NCBI RefSeq assembly: GCF_036924715.1 | Contig: NZ_JAZHSB010000001.1 | Coordinates: 186,001 to 250,000 of the forward strand | Direction: 5' to 3' | From: Bradyrhizobium sp. AZCC 1721 | Lineage (GTDB): Bacteria > Pseudomonadota > Alphaproteobacteria > Rhizobiales > Xanthobacteraceae | DNA length: 64,000 nucleotides | Translations under genes and position numbers: made by a program | Notes under the pieces: model-generated | What the model was told of the DNA's origin: nothing | The model's input: the letters and a program-made list of their open reading frames with translations, nothing else | Database searches by the model: none | In this document: piece after piece, positions 45,740-55,897 of the stretch | How positions within the stretch are numbered: the stretch's first letter is position 1 | Layout of the letters: every line of letters begins with the position of its first letter

Positions 45740-46342
45740 ATGACCCTTCGAATCTCCGGGAAAAGCATCAGTGTCGGCGAGGCGCTTCGTTCGCGCGTCA
45801 GCGAGCGCACCGATGAGGTCTTGAGAAAATACTTCGACGGCAATTATTCCGGCCACATCACGCTGAGCAAGGACGGCTTCGGCTTCCGCACCGATTGCGC
45901 GCTGCACCTGGACTCCGGGATTACGCTGGAGGCCGACTCCAATGCTCCCGATGCCTATGCCAGCGCCGACCAGGCGCTCTTGATGATCGAGAAGCGCCTG
46001 CGCCGCTACAAGAGCCGGCTAAAGGACCGCTCGGCCCGGAAGGCCTATGCGGCCTCCGCGGCGCTGGCCGAGATCGATACTCCGGTGCTCGATGCGTCGA
46101 GCTATGTGCTCGAGGCGCCGACGGGAGGCGAGGAGGAGGTCACATCCTACAGCCCCGTCATCATCGCGGAGGCGACCACGTCGCTGAAGCGGCTTTCGGT
46201 CAGCGAGGCGGTCATGGAACTCGATCTGACGGGGGCCGCCTGCATCGTGTTTCAGCACGGGTCCAGCGGCCGGGTGAACATCATTTACCGCCGGCCGGAT
46301 GGCAATGTCGGCTGGATCGACCCTCCCTCGGTTACCCCCTGA
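45740..46342 (+). CDS. hpf: Ribosome hibernation promoting factor, long form
   Basis: 200 residues. The N-terminal S30AE domain (about 1-105, MTLRISGKSISVGEALRSRVSERTDEVLRKYFDGNYSGHITLSKDGFGFRTDCALHL) sits in the decoding region of stalled ribosomes. The C-terminal domain (about 145-200, VIIAEATTSLKRLSVSEAVMELDLTGAACIVFQHGSSGRVNIIYRRPDGNVGWIDP) drives 100S dimers. It acts in starvation and follows rpoN as expected. Confidence 0.95.
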   Translation: MTLRISGKSISVGEALRSRVSERTDEVLRKYFDGNYSGHITLSKDGFGFRTDCALHLDSGITLEADSNAPDAYASADQALLMIEKRLRRYKSRLKDRSARKAYAASAALAEIDTPVLDASSYVLEAPTGGEEEVTSYSPVIIAEATTSLKRLSVSEAVMELDLTGAACIVFQHGSSGRVNIIYRRPDGNVGWIDPPSVTP

Positions 46343-46571
46343 GAATCATGCCCATGGCATTGACGCCCCCACTGGCCCTCCCTATGGTCCGCCGCTCTTT
46401 AAGCAGGGCGCAGGAACTGGCCGTTCGGGAGTTGGCACCGTGCCTGCGTTGGAGTAGAAGCCGTGCAAATCGGGACCCGGGCTTAACCCCGCCTCCCGTC
46501 TCATCTTCTTGACGCCCCGGTTCTAGAACCTATCTCGCAACCTGACGGTTTAATTCACCTCGGAACGCCCC

Positions 46572-47033
46572 ATGACGATTACCGATCTGGTCGCACCCGA
46601 GGCGATTCTCCCCGCTTTGAAGGTCATCAGCAAGAAGCAGGCGCTGCAGGAGCTGGCCGCGCGCGCTTCCGCCCTGACCGGCCAGAACGAGCGCTCGGTA
46701 TTCGAGGTGCTGTTGCAGCGGGAGAAACTGGGCACCACCGCGGTGGGCTATGGCGTCGCCATTCCGCACGGCAAACTGCCGAAACTGGAAAAGCTGTTCG
46801 GGCTGTTCGCCCGGCTGGAACGCCCGATCGATTTCGAGGCGATGGACGGCCAACCGGTCGACCTGATCTTCCTGCTGCTGGCCCCGGAAGGCGCCGGCGC
46901 CGATCATTTGAAGGCGCTGGCGCGGATTGCGCGACTGTTGCGCGACCAGGACGTCGCCAAGAAGCTGCGCGCCTCCCGCGACGCCCAGGCGATCTATTCG
47001 GTACTGGCGCTGCCGCCGGCGAGCGCGGCGTAA
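46572..47033 (+). CDS. ptsN: Nitrogen PTS component EIIA-Ntr
   Basis: 153 residues. The phosphorylated His66 sits in GYGVAIPHGKLPKLEKLFGLFARLERPIDFEAMDGQPVDLIFLLLAP. It receives phosphate from NPr in the EI-Ntr/NPr relay and regulates potassium and nitrogen metabolism rather than sugar uptake. Last gene of the rpoN cluster; 229 bp separate it from hpf. Confidence 0.96.
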   Translation: MTITDLVAPEAILPALKVISKKQALQELAARASALTGQNERSVFEVLLQREKLGTTAVGYGVAIPHGKLPKLEKLFGLFARLERPIDFEAMDGQPVDLIFLLLAPEGAGADHLKALARIARLLRDQDVAKKLRASRDAQAIYSVLALPPASAA

Positions 47034-47149
47034 TTCCGCGCGTCGGAACGGTTTCCTGGCGGTAGTACGCCAGAATAAACGCAATTTTAAGCTAAATAGC
47101 AGCTTATTTCGGGCGCTGGGATTTTTTACTAGGCCCGGAGAACATTGCC

Positions 47150-48838
47150 ATGACGCTGCGCCTGACGATTTCGCGCGCAATTTTGATTTTCGGATTGGTT
47201 ACCGCCTTAGGCCTCGGTGCCGTGATTGCCACCAGCGTTTATGCGCTGTCGCAGCTCAAGGTCGGAGGTCCGCTCTATAGCCAGATCAAGCTCGGCAACG
47301 ACCTGATCGCCGACATCCTGCCTCCGCCGGAATACGTCATTGAGGCCTATCTCGAGGCCACCCTCGTGCTGCACGATCCGGCGCAGCTTTCGTCGCATCG
47401 CGACCGTATTGCGCAGCTCAAGAAGGAATATGACGAGCGGCACGATTTCTGGACCAAATCCGATCTCGATCCGGTGCTGAAGACGAAGTTGGTCGAGAAG
47501 TCCGACAGCGAGGTACGCCGCTTCTGGACCGCAATCCAGGACGGCCTGTTGCCTGCGCTCGCCAAGGGCGACGGTACGGCTGCGGCGAAATCCTATGCCG
47601 AGATCACCGCACGCTATACCGCGCACCGCGCCATCATCGACGACATTGTCAAGCAGACCAACGAGCAGAACGCGGCGACGGAGGTCGCGGCGACGGGGCG
47701 CGTCAGCACGTTCACGTGGGTGCTGTGGGGCGTTTCGGCCGCGGTGTTTCTGGTCATCGGCGCCGGCATTTTCGGTGTGGCATTCGGCGTCATACGCCCC
47801 ATCGCCGAAATGACCGACGTGATGAAGGGCCTTGCCGGCGGCGATCTCTCTGTCTCGGTCCCGGCCCTCAGCCGCGACGACGAAGTCGGCGCCATGGCGC
47901 GCGCGGTTCAGGTGTTCAAGGACAACGCGCTGCGCGTTCAGTCGATGGAACAGGAGCAGGCAAGCCTGAAGTCGAAGGCCGAAGGCGAACGCAAGGCAGC
48001 GATGCAGCAGATGGCCGACGGCTTCGATGCCGCGATTGGAAAGATCATTCAGACCGTATCGACCGCCTCGTCCGAACTCGAATCATCTGCCGGACAGCTA
48101 ACCAAGACCGCCGAAGTGACCCAGATGCTCTCGGCAACCGTTGCCTCCGCATCGGAGCAATCCTCGGCCAACGCGCAGTCCGCCGCGGCGGCCGCGGAAG
48201 AGATGGCCTCGTCGGTGTCGGAGATCGGCCGCCAGGTCCAGGATTCGCACAAGATATCCCGCGAGGCGGTCAGCCAGGTCGAGCAGACCAATGCGCGGAT
48301 TGCCGATCTCGCTCAGTCCGCCAGCCGGATCGGCGAAGTGGTCAAGATGATCAGCGCGGTCGCCGAGCAGACCAACTTGCTGGCGCTGAACGCCACCATC
48401 GAAGCGGCACGCGCCGGTGAGGCGGGACGTGGATTTGCCGTCGTCGCCTCCGAGGTCAAGGCGCTTGCCGCGCAGACCGCGAAAGCGACCGAGGAAATCG
48501 GCGAGCAGATCGGCCAGATGCAATCGGCGACCAATCAGTCGGTGTCGGCGATCCAGGAAATCGGCGGCACGATCAGCCGCATCGCGGAAATCTCGCAGGC
48601 AATCGCGGCAGCGGTGGAAGAGCAGGGCGCAACAACCCAGGAAATCTCGCGCAACGTGCAGCAGGCGGCGCAGGGTGCCACGCAGGTCGCAGGCAGCATC
48701 ACCGACGTCAACCGCGGCGCGACCGATACCGGCGCAGCATCGACGCATGTGCACGGTCTGGCCCGCTCGCTGCTGGGACAGAGCAATCATCTCAAGGGCG
48801 AAGTGGAGAAATTCCTCTCGACCGTCCGCGCGGCCTAG
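47150..48838 (+). CDS. Methyl-accepting chemotaxis protein
   Basis: 562 residues. TM1 (about 9-32), a periplasmic four-helix-type sensor (about 33-185, with [22 protein letters not shown]), TM2 (about 188-212, [26 protein letters not shown]), HAMP ([49 protein letters not shown]) and a cytoplasmic signalling domain with the hairpin tip [41 protein letters not shown]. No C-terminal CheR pentapeptide. It signals to CheA/CheW. The ligand is unknown. No che genes are adjacent. Confidence 0.93.
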   Translation: MTLRLTISRAILIFGLVTALGLGAVIATSVYALSQLKVGGPLYSQIKLGNDLIADILPPPEYVIEAYLEATLVLHDPAQLSSHRDRIAQLKKEYDERHDFWTKSDLDPVLKTKLVEKSDSEVRRFWTAIQDGLLPALAKGDGTAAAKSYAEITARYTAHRAIIDDIVKQTNEQNAATEVAATGRVSTFTWVLWGVSAAVFLVIGAGIFGVAFGVIRPIAEMTDVMKGLAGGDLSVSVPALSRDDEVGAMARAVQVFKDNALRVQSMEQEQASLKSKAEGERKAAMQQMADGFDAAIGKIIQTVSTASSELESSAGQLTKTAEVTQMLSATVASASEQSSANAQSAAAAAEEMASSVSEIGRQVQDSHKISREAVSQVEQTNARIADLAQSASRIGEVVKMISAVAEQTNLLALNATIEAARAGEAGRGFAVVASEVKALAAQTAKATEEIGEQIGQMQSATNQSVSAIQEIGGTISRIAEISQAIAAAVEEQGATTQEISRNVQQAAQGATQVAGSITDVNRGATDTGAASTHVHGLARSLLGQSNHLKGEVEKFLSTVRAA

Positions 48839-48945
48839 AGCATGATCGGGAAAAGCGCGAAGCGGTTTTCCGAAAAGATCATGCTCAAACAAAGAGATAA
48901 GATCATGATGCGATTCTACGAAATCGCATCATGATATAAGCGGAT
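48835..48945. repeat. GAGCATGATC palindrome plus ATGATGCGATT dyad
   Basis: GAGCATGATCGGGAAAAGCG is answered by GCGGTTTTCCGAAAAGATCATGCTC (to about 48888). Then ATCATGATGCGATTCTACG is answered by GAAATCGCATCATGAT (about 48902-48936). Both are common rhizobial intergenic palindromes and probably end the mcp transcript. Confidence 0.7.
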
Positions 48946-49046
48946 TGGAATTTGCTATTGACGAAGATACGCGGGCGATGCCCGCGTATCCGAAACTCTC
49001 TTCTCGCATTCACCCGGCATCAGATCAGTCAATGCCGGCGAAGCTT

Positions 49047-49094
49047 CGTCAGTGACAGCAGCAAGTGCTGCGTCAGTGACAGCAGCAAGTGCTG
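49047..49094. repeat. Two exact tandem 24-bp direct repeats plus a partial third
   Basis: The unit CGTCAGTGACAGCAGCAAGTGCTG occurs at 49047-49070 and 49071-49094, and CGTCAGTG begins again at 49095. The DUF1150 stop codon lies in that partial third unit. Each unit holds an AGCA...TGCT dyad. Confidence 0.9.
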
Positions 49095-49096
49095 CG

Positions 49097-49363
49097 TCAG
49101 TGCACGCTGACGGCCTGAAGCTCGTTGCTCCATGCGTTGGCGATCGCAGCTTCCCGGCTGTCGGTCAGCATGATCGGGGTGCCGTCGGCGGCATGCAGCG
49201 CGAACAGCTTCAGCCCCGGCGCGATTTTCGGCGCCTGCGGAAACAGTCCCGGCACGTCCTCGGAACGGACTTGTTTCACGTAGGCGATATGGCCTTCACC
49301 AAGATGGGCCAGCGCCTCAACGGAAACCTTTTCGGATTCGAAGGTCACACTCACGTCACTCAT
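49097..49363 (-). CDS. DUF1150 family protein
   Basis: 88 residues. SVEALAHLGEGHIAYVKQVRSEDVPGLFPQAPKIAPGLKLFALHAADGTPIMLTDSREAAIANAWSNELQAVSVH is the DUF1150 pattern, a small alphaproteobacterial family of unknown function often paired with hsp20 genes. GAGGAG lies 8 bases before the ATG at 49363. It lies 52 bp after hsp20 on the same strand, so it is likely heat-induced with it. The stop falls at the edge of the 24-bp repeats. Confidence 0.88.
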   Translation of the reverse strand: MSDVSVTFESEKVSVEALAHLGEGHIAYVKQVRSEDVPGLFPQAPKIAPGLKLFALHAADGTPIMLTDSREAAIANAWSNELQAVSVH

Positions 49364-49415
49364 GGTCTCGACTCCTCTGGAGACTAAGCGGTCGAGTCCG
49401 CTCCTTGTTCCACTA

Positions 49416-49841
49416 TTATTCGTGCTCATTGATAGCGATTGTCTTAACGACCCTTTCAGGTTCCGGCCTGGCAAGGTCGATCGACAACAGCCCGTTTTTC
49501 AAATCCGCGCCCAGCACCTGCATCCCCTCCGCCAGCACGAAGGTGCGCTGGAAGTGGCGCGCGGCGATGCCGCGATGGATGTACTGCCGAGCCTTGTCGT
49601 CCTGCTGGCGGCCCCGGATCACGAGTTGGTTTTCCTCAATGGTCACATCGAGTTGGTCACGGGTAAAACCCGCCACCGCCAGCGTGATGCGCAACCGTTC
49701 GGGTTGGCCGTTGGCGCGGTCACACCGCTCGATGTTGTAGGGAGGATAGCCGTCGGCGCCTTTGACAACGCGATCGAGCGCACGCTCGATTTCGTCGAAC
49801 CCAAGCAGGAACGGACTTGATAACGAAGGAACACGAGACAT
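49416..49841 (-). CDS. Small heat shock protein Hsp20 (class A, IbpA-like)
   Basis: 141 residues. After a short N-arm (SRVPSLSSPFLLGFDEIERALDRVVKGADGYPPYNIERC) comes the alpha-crystallin domain (LRITLAVAGFTRDQLDVTIEENQLVIRGRQQDD...YIHRGIAARHFQRTFVLAEGMQVLGADLKNGLLSIDLARPEPE). It binds unfolding proteins and hands them to DnaK without ATP. The ATG at 49841 is chosen: AGGA lies 7 bases upstream inside the ROSE-like hairpin. A sigma-32-type promoter lies about 90 bp upstream. Confidence 0.95.
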   Translation of the reverse strand: MSRVPSLSSPFLLGFDEIERALDRVVKGADGYPPYNIERCDRANGQPERLRITLAVAGFTRDQLDVTIEENQLVIRGRQQDDKARQYIHRGIAARHFQRTFVLAEGMQVLGADLKNGLLSIDLARPEPERVVKTIAINEHE

Positions 49842-49920
49842 CACAAAGTCCTCTCGAAGCGACTTTGAGGGGCCCTTGCGGCGCCCCATTCAACCGGCCG
49901 GCCGACTTGCCGTCCCGTCA
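49842..49920 (-). promoter_or_regulatory. ROSE-like RNA thermometer in the hsp20 5' leader
   Basis: The last hairpin before the AUG (49844-49867) has a CAAAG/CUUUG stem topped by UCGCU paired with AGGA, leaving one bulged G and a 5-nt loop. UCGCU fits the ROSE consensus U(U/C)GCU, and AGGA is the Shine-Dalgarno sequence 7 nt before AUG. An upstream GC hairpin (GGGGC/GCCCC, 49869-49887) completes a leader of about 80 nt. Heat would melt the last stem and expose the ribosome site. Confidence 0.8.
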
Positions 49921-49927
49921 GAAGGGA

Positions 49928-49956
49928 ATATGGGGGTGATTTGGGGAGGGTTCAAG
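49928..49956 (-). promoter_or_regulatory. Sigma-32 (RpoH) type heat-shock promoter of hsp20
   Basis: On the minus strand CTTGAA (49956-49951) is followed after 15 bp by CCCCATAT (49935-49928), matching the RpoH consensus CTTGAA-N11-16-CCCCATNT. Transcription would start near 49921 and give the ROSE-like leader. Confidence 0.82.
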
Positions 49957-50026
49957 CACCTCTGAATGCAGCGTAAATCGGCGATGGTGGGGTTTTCCAC
50001 CGTCCGGATCATCCCGGAATGACGGA

Positions 50027-51115
<1,089 letters not shown>

Positions 51116-51131
51116 CGAGTATTCGCCATAT

Positions 51132-51980
51132 TCACTTTTCCGTCTGGACCAGGCCGCGGACGAACAGCCGCTGCATGAATATGACCACCGCGACCGGCGG
51201 CAGCATGGCGAGGACCGCAGTCGCCATTGCGAGCTGCCATTCGGCCAGCTCGTCGGTCGCCACCAACATCTTCTTGATGCCAATCACGATGGTCTGCATC
51301 GAATCCTGCGTGGTGATCAAAAGCGGCCAGAGATATTGATTCCAGCCATAGATGAACTGGATGACGAACAGCGCCGCCATGGTCGTCACCGACAGCGGCA
51401 AGAGCGTATCCCAAAAGAAGCGGAAGGGGCCGGCGCCGTCGATCCGCGAGGCTTCCAGGAGTTCATCCGGCACCGTCATGAAGAACTGGCGGAACAGCAG
51501 CGTGCCGGTGGCGGATGCAATCAGCGGCAGGATCAGGCCGGCATAGGTGTCGAGCAGGCGCAAATCGGCGACTACCTTGTAGGTCGGATAGATGCGCACT
51601 TCGACCGGGAGCATCAGCGTGATGAAGATGATCCAGAACGCGGTCTTGCGGAAGGGGAAGCGAAAATAGACCACCGCATAGGCCGACAGGATCGAGATGA
51701 AAATCTTGCCCACCGCAATGCCGATCGCCGAGACGAAGGAATTGATAAGCATGTTGGCCACCGGCTCGCGGCTGGTGCGCGAACCGCCGACGAAGATGGC
51801 GCGGTAGTAATTTTCCAGCGTGCGGCTGCCGGGCGACGCCGGCATGTGGCCACCGACTACGGTCGCCGCGTCATGGGTCGAGGCGACCAGCGCGAGATAA
51901 ACCGGGAAAGCGACGATGAACACGCCAAGCGTCAGGATGGCGTAGGCGATGAAATCGGTGAGCGGGCGGTGCTCGACCAT
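51132..51980 (-). CDS. ugpE: sn-glycerol-3-phosphate ABC transporter permease UgpE
   Basis: 282 residues, six membrane spans. The EAA loop [30 protein letters not shown] docks the ATPase. N-terminal [44 protein letters not shown] matches UgpE. Its ATG overlaps the ugpA stop by one base (TGATG). Confidence 0.94.
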   Translation of the reverse strand: MVEHRPLTDFIAYAILTLGVFIVAFPVYLALVASTHDAATVVGGHMPASPGSRTLENYYRAIFVGGSRTSREPVANMLINSFVSAIGIAVGKIFISILSAYAVVYFRFPFRKTAFWIIFITLMLPVEVRIYPTYKVVADLRLLDTYAGLILPLIASATGTLLFRQFFMTVPDELLEASRIDGAGPFRFFWDTLLPLSVTTMAALFVIQFIYGWNQYLWPLLITTQDSMQTIVIGIKKMLVATDELAEWQLAMATAVLAMLPPVAVVIFMQRLFVRGLVQTEK

Positions 51981-52861
51981 CAGTACTGCACCTTGCGTTC
52001 GACATAGCGGAACTGGATCGCGGTCAGCGCGATCACGATGACCATCAGCACGACCGACTGCGCCGCCGAGCCGCCGAGGTCGCCGCCGAGACGGCCGTCG
52101 GCGTAGACCTTGTAGACCATGGTAGTGGTGGCGCCGGCGGGTCCGCCGCCGGTGACAGCGTCGATGATGCCGAACGTGTCGAAGAAGACGTAGACGACGT
52201 TGACCACCAGCAGGAAGAACGTCGTCGGCGACAGCAGCGGGAAGATGATGGTCCAGAAGCGGCGCACCGGCCGGGCGCCGTCGATGGCGCTGGCCTCGAT
52301 CACGCTTTTCGGGATCGATTGCAGGCCGGCCAGGAAGAACAGGAAATTGTAGGAGATCTGCTTCCAGACGGACGCCATCACCACCAGCGTCATGGCGTGG
52401 TTCTCGTTAAGCAGCGGATTCCAGTCGAGACCCATGCCGCGCAGCGGGCGCGCCAGCATGCCGAGCGATGGCTGGAACATAAAGAACCAGAGCACGCCGG
52501 CCACCGCAGGCGCCACCGCATAGGGCCAGATCATCAGCGTCTTGTAGGCGGGCGCGGCCTTCAGATTCTTGTCGGCCTGGGTTGCGAACAACAGCGCGAT
52601 CGAGAGCGAAAGCGCCGCAACCAGCGTCGAGAAGACCACCGTCGTCAGCATCGACCGGTAATATTCCGGCTGAGCGAACAGGGCCTGATAATTTTCCAGC
52701 CCGATGAATTCGGAGACCAGGCCGAACGCGTCCTCGCGCAGGAAGGACTGCCAGATCGCCTGGCTTGCCGGCCAGTAGAAGAAGACAACCGTGATGACGA
52801 GCTGCGGCAGCAGCAGCAGATAAGGCAACAGGCGATTGTTGAAGACGGTGGACTTTTCCAT
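51980..52861 (-). CDS. ugpA: sn-glycerol-3-phosphate ABC transporter permease UgpA
   Basis: 293 residues, six spans. [48 protein letters not shown] is the UgpA N-terminus. The EAA loop is [58 protein letters not shown]. It forms the channel with UgpE. An 83-bp gap with a strong hairpin separates it from ugpB. Confidence 0.94.
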   Translation of the reverse strand: MEKSTVFNNRLLPYLLLLPQLVITVVFFYWPASQAIWQSFLREDAFGLVSEFIGLENYQALFAQPEYYRSMLTTVVFSTLVAALSLSIALLFATQADKNLKAAPAYKTLMIWPYAVAPAVAGVLWFFMFQPSLGMLARPLRGMGLDWNPLLNENHAMTLVVMASVWKQISYNFLFFLAGLQSIPKSVIEASAIDGARPVRRFWTIIFPLLSPTTFFLLVVNVVYVFFDTFGIIDAVTGGGPAGATTTMVYKVYADGRLGGDLGGSAAQSVVLMVIVIALTAIQFRYVERKVQY

Positions 52862-52891
52862 TCAGGCGTCGCGGTCTTACCGGTGATGCAA

Positions 52892-52922
52892 GCGCTCCCT
52901 CCCGCATTGCAGGAGGGAGCGC
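52892..52922 (-). terminator. Strong intercistronic hairpin between ugpB and ugpA
   Basis: An 11-bp perfect stem, GCGCTCCCTCC (52892-52902) with GGAGGGAGCGC (52912-52922), and a 9-nt loop. It lies 22 bp after the ugpB stop and has no U-tract. Such hairpins after solute-binding-protein genes commonly protect the upstream mRNA 3' end or partly terminate, giving more binding protein than membrane parts. Confidence 0.7.
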
Positions 52923-52944
52923 CGGTAGTCTGGTTCAGCTTCGC

Positions 52945-54258
52945 CTACTTTGCAGTCTTCTCGAAAGTGCGCAACATCGCATTGCCCCGGGAGACGGCGG
53001 CATCGAGGGCTTCCTTCGCGGATTTCTTGCCGGCCAGCGCCGCCTCGATCTCCTCAGACCAGAGGTCGCGCATCTGCACCATGTTGCCGAAGCGCAGGCC
53101 GCGCGAGTTCTCGGTCGGCTCCTTGTTGGTGAGTTCCTTCAAGGGAGTCTGCAGGGTCGGGTTCTTCTCATAGAAGCCGTCCTTGATCGACTTCTCGTAG
53201 GCCGCCTTGGTGATCGGCAGATAGCCGGACTCCTGGTGCAGCTTGGCCTGGCGATTGGTGTCCGACAGGAAGGTGAAGAACTTTGCGACGCCCTTGTACT
53301 CTTCCGGCTTCTTGCCGCCCATCACCCACAGCGACGCGCCGCCGATGATCGAGTTCTGCGGAGCGCCGGCGACATCAGGGTAATAGGGCATCGGCGCTGA
53401 GGTGAAGTCGAATTTTGCGGTGCCCTTCGCAGTGCCATAGTAGCCGGACGAGGTCAGGAAGATCGCGCACTCGCCGGAGCCGAAGCGGGCTTCGTTGGTG
53501 CTGAGGCGCCCACCATAGTCGTAGGTCTTGTCCTTCTGCAGGTCGACGAGGTTCTGCAGGTGCTTCACATGCAGCGGCGAGTTGAACTTCAGCTCAGTGT
53601 CGAAACCGTCGAGGCCGTTGGCCTTGGTGCCGATCGGCACATTGTGCCAGGCGGAGAACTGCTCGATATGCGCCCAGGGGGCCCAGGCGTTGGAGAAGCC
53701 GCAGGTATCGTGGCCGGCTGCTTTCAGCTTTTTGGCGGCGGCGAACACGTCGGGCCAGGTTTTCGGGATTTCCGTGACACCGGCCTTCTTCAATTCGTCC
53801 TTGTTGATCCACATCACCATCGAGGACGAGTTGAACGGGAACGACAGCATCTCGCCCTTGGAGGTCGAGTAGTAGCCGGTGATGGTCGGCAGGTACGCCT
53901 TGGGATCGAACGGCTCGCCGGCATCCTTCATGAGCTGGTAGACCGGCTTGATGGCGCCTTTGGCACTCATCATGGTGGCGGTGCCGACCTCGAACACCTG
54001 CATGATGTGGGGTGCGTTGCCGGCCCGGAACGCCGCGATGCCGGCGTTCATGGTGTCGGGATAGCTGCCCTTGTAGGACGGGATGATCTTGTAGTCGGAC
54101 TGGCTGGCGTTGAATTCCTCGGCAAGCCTGTTGACGACATCGTTGTTGCCGCCGGTCATGGCGTGCCACCACTGGATCTCGGTCACAGCGTGGGCAGGTG
54201 TTGCGAACGCCAGCGCAGCAGTGACTGCCGCGGCTGGGCCAAATTGTCGAAATGCCAT
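52945..54258 (-). CDS. ugpB: sn-glycerol-3-phosphate ABC transporter substrate-binding protein UgpB
   Basis: 437 residues, periplasmic. A signal peptide (about 1-24, FGPAAAVTAALAFATPAHA) is followed by VTEIQWWHAMTGGNNDVVNRLAEEFNASQSDYKIIPSYKGSYPDTMNAGIAAFRAGNAPHIMQVFEVGTATMM, which is diagnostic for UgpB. GGGASLWVM-like (IIGGASLWVMGGKKPEEYKGVAKFFTFL) and SGYLPITKAAYE segments follow. GGAGGA lies 6 bases before the ATG at 54258. A candidate PHO box is 55 bp upstream. Confidence 0.95.
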   Translation of the reverse strand: MAFRQFGPAAAVTAALAFATPAHAVTEIQWWHAMTGGNNDVVNRLAEEFNASQSDYKIIPSYKGSYPDTMNAGIAAFRAGNAPHIMQVFEVGTATMMSAKGAIKPVYQLMKDAGEPFDPKAYLPTITGYYSTSKGEMLSFPFNSSSMVMWINKDELKKAGVTEIPKTWPDVFAAAKKLKAAGHDTCGFSNAWAPWAHIEQFSAWHNVPIGTKANGLDGFDTELKFNSPLHVKHLQNLVDLQKDKTYDYGGRLSTNEARFGSGECAIFLTSSGYYGTAKGTAKFDFTSAPMPYYPDVAGAPQNSIIGGASLWVMGGKKPEEYKGVAKFFTFLSDTNRQAKLHQESGYLPITKAAYEKSIKDGFYEKNPTLQTPLKELTNKEPTENSRGLRFGNMVQMRDLWSEEIEAALAGKKSAKEALDAAVSRGNAMLRTFEKTAK

Positions 54259-54312
54259 GTAATTCCTCCGGGTTGGGGTCGTCACCTTCGTTTCGCGCGA
54301 TAACAGCGCCGG

Positions 54313-54330
54313 ATGACGTGCAAATGACCC
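54313..54330 (-). promoter_or_regulatory. Candidate PHO box upstream of ugpB
   Basis: On the minus strand GGGTCAT-TTGC-ACGTCAT forms two direct GTCAT repeats with an 11-bp period, the layout of the PhoB box CTGTCAT-N4-CTGTCAT (5 of 7 bases match in each half). TGTTAT (54305-54300), 7 bp further down, could be the -10. ugp operons are a classic Pho-regulon target. Confidence 0.55.
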
Positions 54331-54404
54331 TATAAGCGAAAGGATGCTAGTGGGAAAGCGTGCGCGGAGGGAAGCCGGAAAATAGGCGAAGGCGCAAATG
54401 GTAG

Positions 54405-54530
54405 CCGTCGCCCCTGCGAACCGCAGGGGCCCATAACCACAGCGGTCTGTGGTTGAAGCAGAGCGGCTACCATAGTGCCCAAAGCGAAGCCGCGGCGTAT
54501 GGGCCCTGCGTTCGCAGGGCGACGACGTTT
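54405..54530. repeat. Dispersed palindrome, GGGCCCATAACCAC variant
   Basis: CGCAGGGGCCCATAACCACAG near 54421 opens the block. TATGGGCCCTGCGTTCGCAGGGCGACGACG (54499-54528) closes it as an inverted copy, with CTGTGGTTGAAGC inside. Same family as the blocks at 26605, 38526 and 62930. Between ugpB and the CoA transferase gene. Confidence 0.8.
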
Positions 54531-55725
54531 AGCGCTTGCGTTCGGGGCCGCAGACCGCGCCCTTGGCGACCAGCGCCTCGATCTCGCCCTTCGAGTAGCC
54601 GAACTCGCCCAGCACCTCCGATGTGTGCTGGCTGAATTTCGGCGGCGTGCGGCGCAGGCTGGGCTTGGTCCGCTCCAGCCGGATCGGGGAGGCGACGCCC
54701 TTGTACCAGTCCTTTTCAATGATATCGCCACGATGCAGCGTATGCGGATTGGTCAGCGCCTGGTCGATCTTCTGCACCGGACCGGCCGGCAATCCCGCCG
54801 CCAGCAGCCGATTGCAGAGCGGTTCGGCCTCGTGCTGGCTGAACACGGCAGCGAGCTCGGCGCGCAGCGCCTCGCGGTTGGCGATCCGGTCCTTGTTGCG
54901 GGCAAAGCGCGGATCGGTGCCGAGTTCGGGCTTGCCGATTTCCTTGGCGAGCTTGCGGAAGGTGCCGTCATTGCCGACGCCGATGAAGATGTTGTCGGTC
55001 TTGGTCGGGAAGATCGCGTAAGGAACGAGGTTCGGGTGCTCGTTGCCGGTAAGCGACGGCGGCTTGCCATGCATGAAATAGTTCGCGGTGTGCGGATGCA
55101 TGATCGCGAGGCCGGTTTCATACAGCGTGGTTTCGAGAAACTGGCCGAGCCCCGAACGCTGCCGCTCCGACAGCGCCATCAGGATGCCGATCGCCGCGTA
55201 AAGCCCGGTGGTGATGTCGACCAGGGGAACGCCGATCCGCATCGGGCCGCTTTCGGGCGAGCCGGTCGCCGCGATCATGCCGGTCATGGCCTGGATGATC
55301 GCGTCATAGCCGGGATTGCCGCCGCGCGGACCGTCGGCGCCGAAGCCGGAAATCCGGCAGTGCACCAGTCTTGGAAACTTCGCGCGCAAGACGTCGTTGC
55401 CGATGCCCCATTTGTCGAGCGTGCCCGGCTTGAAATTCTCGATCAGGACGTCGGCCGTCTCCAATAGCTTCATCAGCACCGCGCGCCCATCTTCGGACGC
55501 GAGGTCAAGGCCGATCGAGCGCTTGTTGCGGTTGATGCCGACGAAATAGGCCGCATCCTCCTCGTGGAACGGAGGGCCCCAGTCGCGTACCTCGTCGCCG
55601 GCCGGCGGCTCGACCTTGATCACGTCGGCGCCGTGGTCGGCGAGGATTTGCGTGCAATAGGGGCCGCCAAGCACGCGCGTCAGATCGATCACGCGCAGGC
55701 CGGTCATTGCGCCGGGAGAACTCAT
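54529..55725 (-). CDS. CaiB/BaiF family CoA transferase (class III)
   Basis: 398 residues. GLRVIDLTRVLGGPYCTQILADHGADVIKVEPPAGDEVRDWGPPF opens the family. NRNKRSIGLDLASEDGRAVLMKLLETADVLIENFKPGTLDKWGIG and the catalytic Asp of IGVPLVDITTGLYAAIGILMAL follow. It moves CoA between carboxylic acids such as formyl/oxalyl, carnitine or succinyl donors; the substrate is not evident. No acyl-CoA genes adjoin it. The last codons abut the dispersed palindrome. Confidence 0.9.
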   Translation of the reverse strand: MSSPGAMTGLRVIDLTRVLGGPYCTQILADHGADVIKVEPPAGDEVRDWGPPFHEEDAAYFVGINRNKRSIGLDLASEDGRAVLMKLLETADVLIENFKPGTLDKWGIGNDVLRAKFPRLVHCRISGFGADGPRGGNPGYDAIIQAMTGMIAATGSPESGPMRIGVPLVDITTGLYAAIGILMALSERQRSGLGQFLETTLYETGLAIMHPHTANYFMHGKPPSLTGNEHPNLVPYAIFPTKTDNIFIGVGNDGTFRKLAKEIGKPELGTDPRFARNKDRIANREALRAELAAVFSQHEAEPLCNRLLAAGLPAGPVQKIDQALTNPHTLHRGDIIEKDWYKGVASPIRLERTKPSLRRTPPKFSQHTSEVLGEFGYSKGEIEALVAKGAVCGPERKR

Positions 55726-55897
55726 GGAGAAGACCTTCGCTCAGGATGAGAATGGAGGCTTTGAGCTAGCGGTCTTCAGGCGCGGCGGCAATGGCGTCTC
55801 GCGCACAGGCGCATGACGCGGCCGCCGTAGCACGAGGTGAAAATTCCACGGGACGAACGGCCCGCCGATACCAGCGGCGGGCCATCGGGCAGCGCCG

